A DNA stretch of 9,678 nucleotides. It comes from Rhodoferax sp. UBA4409 (GTDB lineage Bacteria > Pseudomonadota > Gammaproteobacteria > Burkholderiales > Burkholderiaceae_C). The position numbers were made by a program, and so were the translations under genes. The stretch lies in contig DGQR01000221.1 in NCBI GenBank assembly GCA_002390825.1, positions 1 to 9,678 on the forward strand, in the 5' to 3' direction. Below are positions 6,119-9,678 of the stretch, piece after piece (the first letter of the stretch is position 1; each line of letters opens with the position of its first letter). The notes below the pieces were generated by a model. That model saw only the letters and a program-made list of their open reading frames with translations, was not told the DNA's origin and made no database searches.

Positions 6119-6907
6119 TTAGATGCGCTCGAACACGACGTCCCACACGCCGTGGCCGAGCTTGATGCCGCGGTTCTCAAACTTGGTGAGGGGGCGGTAG
6201 TGCGGCTTGGGCGAGTAGCCTGCCAATTCGGGGTGCGTGGGCAGGGCGCGGTTTTTGAGTTTGGGCTCAGCGCTCAACACTTCCAGAATCTGCTGGGCAT
6301 AGGGCTCCCAGTCGGTGGCCGCGTGCAGGTAGCCGCCGGGCTTTAAGCGGGCCGCCAGCTTGGCGATCAGCGGGCTTTGGATCAAGCGGCGCTTGTTGTG
6401 CTTGGTTTTGTGCCAAGGGTCGGGGAAGAAGATGTGCACGCCGTCGAGGCAAGCCAGCGGCAGCATATGGTCAATCACCTCCACCGCATCGTGGTTGCAA
6501 ATGCGGATGTTGGGGATGTTGTGTTCACCGATGCGCTTGAGCAAAGCGCCGACCCCGGGTTCGTGCACTTCGCAGCACAAAAAGTTGGTACCCGGCAAGG
6601 TGAGTGCAATTTGAGCGGTGGCCTCGCCCATGCCGAAACCGATTTCCAGCACGACTGGACGCTGCGCATCTGAAGGGGCTCCAGCACCCGCTGCACCTTC
6701 AAAAGTTGCTCCGAAATTGAGAGCGGAAGGCTGGTAGGGAACCAGAAACTGTGGTCCCAGTTCCGCCATGGCGCGCTCTTGCCCGCTGCCCATGCGGCCT
6801 GCGCGCTTTACAAAGCTCTTGATGGTGCGCATGAAGGGCTTGGCGGCGTCGTCAGTGCGGGTAAGGGGTTCAGCCGATTCGGGCTGGGGGGATTGAGGGT
6901 TCGTCAT
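6119..6907 (-). CDS. trmB: tRNA (guanine-N7-)-methyltransferase TrmB
   Basis: The 262-residue enzyme uses S-adenosylmethionine to make m7G at position 46 in the variable loop of tRNAs. Diagnostic motifs are the SAM-binding LEIGFGMGEA (87-96), FFPDPWHKTKHNKRRL (160-175), which is the catalytic/tRNA-binding signature of the family, and TKFENRG (241-247) near the C-terminus. Residues 1-50 are a variable N-terminal extension rich in Pro and Ser followed by a basic RTIKSFVKRAGRM segment, as in other betaproteobacterial members. The start is ATG at 6907 with no strong Shine-Dalgarno sequence. A plausible promoter lies about 30 nt upstream. It is the first gene of a pair with the pseudouridine synthase. 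Cytoplasmic. Nothing appears to be missing. Confidence 0.96.
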   Translation of the reverse strand: MTNPQSPQPESAEPLTRTDDAAKPFMRTIKSFVKRAGRMGSGQERAMAELGPQFLVPYQPSALNFGATFEGAAGAGAPSDAQRPVVLEIGFGMGEATAQIALTLPGTNFLCCEVHEPGVGALLKRIGEHNIPNIRICNHDAVEVIDHMLPLACLDGVHIFFPDPWHKTKHNKRRLIQSPLIAKLAARLKPGGYLHAATDWEPYAQQILEVLSAEPKLKNRALPTHPELAGYSPKPHYRPLTKFENRGIKLGHGVWDVVFERI

Positions 6908-6936
6908 GGCGGCAAGAGCACGTAAGCGGGGTCTGC

Positions 6937-6966
6937 ATTGTAGGCAGTCGGGCGCGACATCGGTAA
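6937..6966 (-). promoter_or_regulatory. Probable sigma-70 promoter of trmB
   Basis: On the - strand a TACAAT -10 box (6937-6942, 5 of 6 consensus) lies 18 nt from a weak -35, TTACCG (6961-6966). Transcription would begin near 6930, giving a short leader of about 23 nt before ATG 6907. The -35 matches poorly, so the call rests mainly on the -10 and its position. Confidence 0.45.
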
Positions 6967-7001
6967 TTTGAGCAATATCAAATTAATTGCAAAAATCTTT
7001 T

Positions 7002-7030
7002 TAAACAAATTTAATAAATATACGTATAAT
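7002..7030 (+). promoter_or_regulatory. Probable sigma-70 promoter of the chemoreceptor gene
   Basis: A perfect TATAAT (7025-7030) stands 17 nt downstream of TAAACA (7002-7007, 4 of 6 matches to TTGACA). It lies in a markedly AT-rich tract (about 6965-7040) that could act as an UP element. The -10 overlaps a 10-bp palindrome TATACGTATA (7019-7028), a possible operator or chance. Transcription would start near 7037, leaving a leader of about 75 nt. I saw no FliA-type (TAAA-N15-GCCGATAA) flagellar promoter. Confidence 0.6.
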
Positions 7031-7069
7031 TAAACAAATGTTCTGACGAAAGTCACCATATCCGCACAG

Positions 7070-7086
7070 TCGCGGGCTGTCCGCGC
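7070..7086 (+). other. GC-rich hairpin in the chemoreceptor mRNA leader
   Basis: CGCGG (7071-7075) pairs with CCGCG (7081-7085) around GCTGT, with a further possible G-U pair inside the loop. It sits in the untranslated leader about 27 nt before the ATG and does not occlude the Shine-Dalgarno sequence. It might affect mRNA stability, but no known riboswitch fold is apparent. Confidence 0.3.
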
Positions 7087-7112
7087 GGCGTGGTACTCAA
7101 GAGGGAAACGAG

Positions 7113-8672
7113 ATGTTCAAGTCTTTGCGCTGGGTAATGTCGCTTTTGGGGGCTATCGGCGTTGCCGCCGCGATGGCGGTTGCCGCACAGGGTTACTACT
7201 TCATCCAGAAGTTGGATGCCTCTGCTTCGAAGGTCTATGCGGGGAAGGATGTGGTGGCCGACATCCTGCCACCCCCGATGTACCTGATAGAGACCCGGCT
7301 GGTCTTGTCGCTCATGCTGGACGGGAGCATGTCCGCAGCAGACGGTAAAAAGCGTTTCGACGAACTGACCACCGAATACGACCAGCGGGTGGAGTTCTGG
7401 AAAAAGAACCCGCCTTTCGGCCTGGAGGCCAAGCTCTTGGGTGAGCAACACAGAGCGGCGCAGGCTTTTTTGGCGGCTGCCCGTAGCCAAGTGGTTGAGC
7501 CTTTCGCCGCAGGCGAAGCGGATGTGGCCCGCACCAATTTGCCCGCGGTTCATATGTTGTACCAGCAGCACCGGGCCGGTGTGGACGCCACGGTGGTCGA
7601 CGCCAATGCGTTCGCTGCCAGCTCCATGCAAGAGTTCGACGCCATGCACGCCTTCAGCGTGACCGCCATGGTGGTGACCGCACTGGTGGCTGCGGCGGTG
7701 GTGTTTGTGGTGTACCGGCTGGTGTTGGCCAGTATCCAAAAGCCGGTGCGCGGCAGCACCCAGGCAGCCAAGTTGATCGCTGCGGGGGATTTGGCCACCC
7801 ATGTGGCCTTGGACCCGGGGCGCACAGACAGCTTGGGAGCGCTGCAAGAGGCGCTGCAAACCATGCGCGAAGGCCTCAACAGCACCGTATCGTCAGTGCG
7901 TTTGGTGGCAGACAACGTGTCCAATGCCAGCGCCGAAATTGCGCAAGGCAACCACGACTTGTCTGCCCGGACCGAGAGCCAGGCCAGTGCTCTGGAGGAG
8001 ACAGCCGCCTCCATGGAAGAGCTGACCTCCGTGGTGAACCAAAATGCCCAAGCGGCCCAGCAGGCTGAGCGGCTCGCCCAGCAAGCCGCCGAGGTTGCCG
8101 AACGCGGCGGTGCCGCCGTGGGGCAGGTGGTAGAGACCATGAAGGGCATCAACGACTCGTCCCGCGAAATCGCAGGCATTGTGAGCGTGATTGAAGCCAT
8201 CGCGTTTCAAACCAATATCCTGGCCTTGAATGCCGCCGTCGAAGCGGCCCGGGCCGGCGAGCAAGGCCGCGGCTTTGCAGTGGTGGCTTCTGAGGTGCGT
8301 TCGCTGGCGGGCCGCAGTGCGGTGGCAGCCAAAGAAATCAAGGCCCTGATCGATGCCAGCGTAGACCGTGTGTCCCATGGCTCCACACTGGCCGACCAAG
8401 CCGGTGCCACGATGGACGAAATGTTGCGTTCGACCCAACAGGTCAGCACCTTGCTGACTGAAATCAGCGCCGCCAGCCGCGAGCAGTCCAGCGGGATCTC
8501 GCAAATCGGTGAGGCCGTCAGTCAGATGGACCAAGTCACCCAACAAAACGCAGCGCTGGTGGAAGAAATTGCCGCAGCTGCCAGCAGCCTCAAGGTCCAA
8601 GCGGCGGAGCTGGTGCGTCAGATGTCGCAGTTCACCGTAGAAGGCGGGCACGAGGTACCGCGCCTGAGCTGA
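7113..8672 (+). CDS. Methyl-accepting chemotaxis protein (transmembrane chemoreceptor)
   Basis: The 519-residue receptor senses a ligand outside the inner membrane and controls the CheA/CheW complex. The order is TM1 (about 7-30), a periplasmic helical domain of about 150 residues (31-180), TM2 (181-203), a HAMP linker (about 204-257, with AAKLIAAGDLA) and a long cytoplasmic coiled coil. The signalling tip (about 355-400) has the near-invariant AIAFQTNILALNAAVEAARA (362-381) and GEQGRGFAVVASEVR. Flanking segments rich in Glu/Gln pairs (ASALEETAASMEELT, and QQNAALVEEIAAAA) are the likely methylation helices. The sensor domain has a DILPPPMYLIETR segment that I cannot tie to a named ligand class. 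The C-terminus ends EVPRLS, without the NWETF-type CheR/CheB tether. The start ATG has GAGGG 7 nt upstream, a good ribosome binding site. No che or flagellar genes are adjacent, so this is an orphan receptor. Confidence 0.95.
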   Translation: MFKSLRWVMSLLGAIGVAAAMAVAAQGYYFIQKLDASASKVYAGKDVVADILPPPMYLIETRLVLSLMLDGSMSAADGKKRFDELTTEYDQRVEFWKKNPPFGLEAKLLGEQHRAAQAFLAAARSQVVEPFAAGEADVARTNLPAVHMLYQQHRAGVDATVVDANAFAASSMQEFDAMHAFSVTAMVVTALVAAAVVFVVYRLVLASIQKPVRGSTQAAKLIAAGDLATHVALDPGRTDSLGALQEALQTMREGLNSTVSSVRLVADNVSNASAEIAQGNHDLSARTESQASALEETAASMEELTSVVNQNAQAAQQAERLAQQAAEVAERGGAAVGQVVETMKGINDSSREIAGIVSVIEAIAFQTNILALNAAVEAARAGEQGRGFAVVASEVRSLAGRSAVAAKEIKALIDASVDRVSHGSTLADQAGATMDEMLRSTQQVSTLLTEISAASREQSSGISQIGEAVSQMDQVTQQNAALVEEIAAAASSLKVQAAELVRQMSQFTVEGGHEVPRLS

Positions 8673-8679
8673 CGGCCTG

Positions 8680-8698
8680 TGCAGCCTGGGTCGCTGCA
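8680..8698. terminator. Weak hairpin between convergent chemoreceptor and gluQ genes
   Basis: TGCAGC (8680-8685) and GCTGCA (8693-8698) form a perfect 6-bp stem with a 7-nt loop in the 34-bp gap between the two stop codons. There is no T run on either strand, so it is not a canonical intrinsic terminator. It is listed because it is the only structure in the gap. Confidence 0.3.
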
Positions 8699-8706
8699 AA
8701 CCAGTT

Positions 8707-9675
8707 TCACATGCCGTAACGGCTGCGCCACTCAGCAGTCCAGGCGCTGAGCGCACTGGCTCTGTCACCCACTGTCGCAGACAAGCCCAGCCCAGCAGCG
8801 GCACTGGCCAAGGTCGTATCCGGGTCGCTCAGGTCGAGGGCTGCAGCGCCGTTTTGTTTGCTGAGCTTTTCCCCATTGGTTCCTAGCACCAAAGGGGTAT
8901 GCAGGTAGCGCACCGCAGGCAGCCCCAAGGCTATTTGCAGTGCGATCTGGCGCACGGTGTTGTCCGCCAAATCTTCCCCCCGCACGATGTGGGTGATGCC
9001 CTGGTCAGCATCGTCCACCACCACCGCCAGCTGGTAGGCCCACAAGCCGTCTGCCCGCAACAACACGAAGTCGCCCACCTCGCGGGCAAGGTCTTGCTGC
9101 TGCTCACCGAGGCGTCGGTCATGCCATGTCCATAGACCGTCATCATTCACATTTGCTATGAAATCAGGAGCTGGTAGCGCAGGTGATATGTGGGCTAGCG
9201 GGCTTTTTGGCTTGAAACTATGAGTGTCCGTGCGCAAGCGCCACGCACGGCCTTCACGCCCTTGCAAACCATGGCGGCAAGTGCCTGGGTAGACCAGCTC
9301 GCCGTTACGCGCCTTGCCCGCGCCGATTTGCGCCAGTGCCTGGACAATGTCTTTGCGGGAGCAGGCGCAGGGGTAGGCATCTCCGGCAGCGATCAGTGTG
9401 TCCAGCGCCGCCCGGTAGAGATGATTTCGCTGGCTTTGCCAGATGGGGGGCTCGTCGGGCACCAGGCCCACGCTGGCGAGCTGATGCAAGATGAACTCAC
9501 CCCCTCCTGCTACGCAGCGCGGTGTGTCGACGTCTTCAATCCGCACCAACCACTGCCCGCCATGGGCACGGGCATCCAGCCAGCTTGCCAACGCAGCAAG
9601 CAAAGAGCCCGCATGCAGCGGGCCCGTAGGGGAGGGGGCAAAGCGGCCTCTGTACACGGCCCCCACGCTTGTCAC
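8707..9675 (-). CDS. gluQ: Glutamyl-Q tRNA(Asp) synthetase (start near or beyond window edge)
   Basis: GluQRS is a truncated glutamyl-tRNA synthetase paralogue without an anticodon-binding domain. It activates glutamate and attaches it to queuosine at position 34 of tRNA(Asp). The 322 residues show RGRFAPSPTGPLHAGS (9-24) with the HIGH-type motif HAGS, then LVRIEDVDTPR. The zinc site is C-A-C (Cys103, Cys105) with Y129 and C133, as in the E. coli enzyme. VVVDDADQGITHIVRGEDL follows, then EKLSKQNG, the KMSKS-type loop. The GTG at 9675 is the first usable start in the window. Because the frame is still open to the edge, the true start could be a few codons further out. The family core begins at about residue 8, so little is missing. 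Residues 154-175 are an in-frame insertion encoded by a palindromic repeat (listed separately). It is convergent with the chemoreceptor gene. Confidence 0.93.
   Translation of the reverse strand: MTSVGAVYRGRFAPSPTGPLHAGSLLAALASWLDARAHGGQWLVRIEDVDTPRCVAGGGEFILHQLASVGLVPDEPPIWQSQRNHLYRAALDTLIAAGDAYPCACSRKDIVQALAQIGAGKARNGELVYPGTCRHGLQGREGRAWRLRTDTHSFKPKSPLAHISPALPAPDFIANVNDDGLWTWHDRRLGEQQQDLAREVGDFVLLRADGLWAYQLAVVVDDADQGITHIVRGEDLADNTVRQIALQIALGLPAVRYLHTPLVLGTNGEKLSKQNGAAALDLSDPDTTLASAAAGLGLSATVGDRASALSAWTAEWRSRYGM
9152..9217. repeat. 66-bp palindromic repeat-like element inserted in frame in gluQ
   Basis: The stretch begins tttgctatgaaatcaggagc and ends gggctttttggcttgaaa on +. It is more AT-rich than the rest of gluQ and contains an imperfect inverted repeat (9169-9180 with 9192-9204, about ten pairs including one wobble, loop about 11 nt). 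It spans exactly 22 codons on the gluQ strand with no stop (residues Phe154 to Asn175, a Pro- and Ala-rich stretch). It falls between the WRLR strand and the HDRRLG segment, where E. coli GluQ has no comparable extension. The wording closely resembles short palindromic intergenic repeats that I remember from Comamonadaceae genomes (TTTGCTAT...AGCTG.TAGCGC...GGCTTGAAA). That resemblance is from memory and was not checked. Confidence 0.6.
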
Positions 9676-9678
9676 TGC

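Noticed and set aside
6971..6995. Possible degenerate second copy of the gluQ palindromic repeat (TTTGCAATTAATTTGATA on the - strand)
   Set aside because: Only the first dozen or so bases resemble the gluQ element, in an AT-rich tract where such matches arise by chance. The rest of the element is missing.
7893..8804. Antisense open frame opposite the chemoreceptor
   Set aside because: It mirrors the repetitive coiled-coil coding sequence of the receptor and runs into the convergent gluQ. No independent support.

Overview
The window is GC-rich chromosomal DNA, and every gene in it reads like a betaproteobacterial homologue. My best placement is Comamonadaceae, near Rhodoferax. This rests on the fused PabB-PabC enzyme, a PEP-CTERM/exosortase-type secreted protein, the protein sequences in general, and a short palindromic repeat inside gluQ that resembles repeats I remember from that family. 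No search was run, so the placement is an inference. I see no phage, transposase, CRISPR array, tRNA or rRNA.

Left part (1-3355, + strand): the 3' end of a transglutaminase-like gene is followed after 36 nt by a fused aminodeoxychorismate synthase I/aminodeoxychorismate lyase (pabB-pabC, folate pathway). The next gene starts inside the end of pabBC. It encodes an exported protein of the uncharacterised TIGR03790 family. A strong bidirectional hairpin terminator begins at its stop codon.

Middle (3356-5174): a small PEP-CTERM protein with a C-type lectin-like domain lies on the - strand, in clearly less GC-rich DNA than its neighbours. It is divergent from a rhomboid intramembrane serine protease with a 120-residue C-terminal tail. 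As I recall the family description, TIGR03790 is found only in exosortase-bearing species, so its position beside a PEP-CTERM substrate is the most suggestive context in the window. No exosortase gene is visible here.

Right part (5178-9678): a RluA-family pseudouridine synthase and trmB (tRNA m7G46 methyltransferase) form a compact - strand pair. They are separated by a 205-bp AT-rich divergent promoter region from a stand-alone methyl-accepting chemotaxis protein on +. The window ends in gluQ (glutamyl-Q tRNA(Asp) synthetase) on -, convergent with the chemoreceptor. gluQ carries an in-frame 66-bp palindromic insertion encoding 22 residues, and I rate this the most interesting sequence-level observation.

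Functionally the window is mostly housekeeping (folate, tRNA and rRNA modification, chemotaxis) with a small cell-surface/exosortase-associated cluster in the middle. I did not find a convincing undescribed multi-gene system. The TIGR03790/PEP-CTERM/rhomboid neighbourhood and the gluQ insertion are the places to look further.
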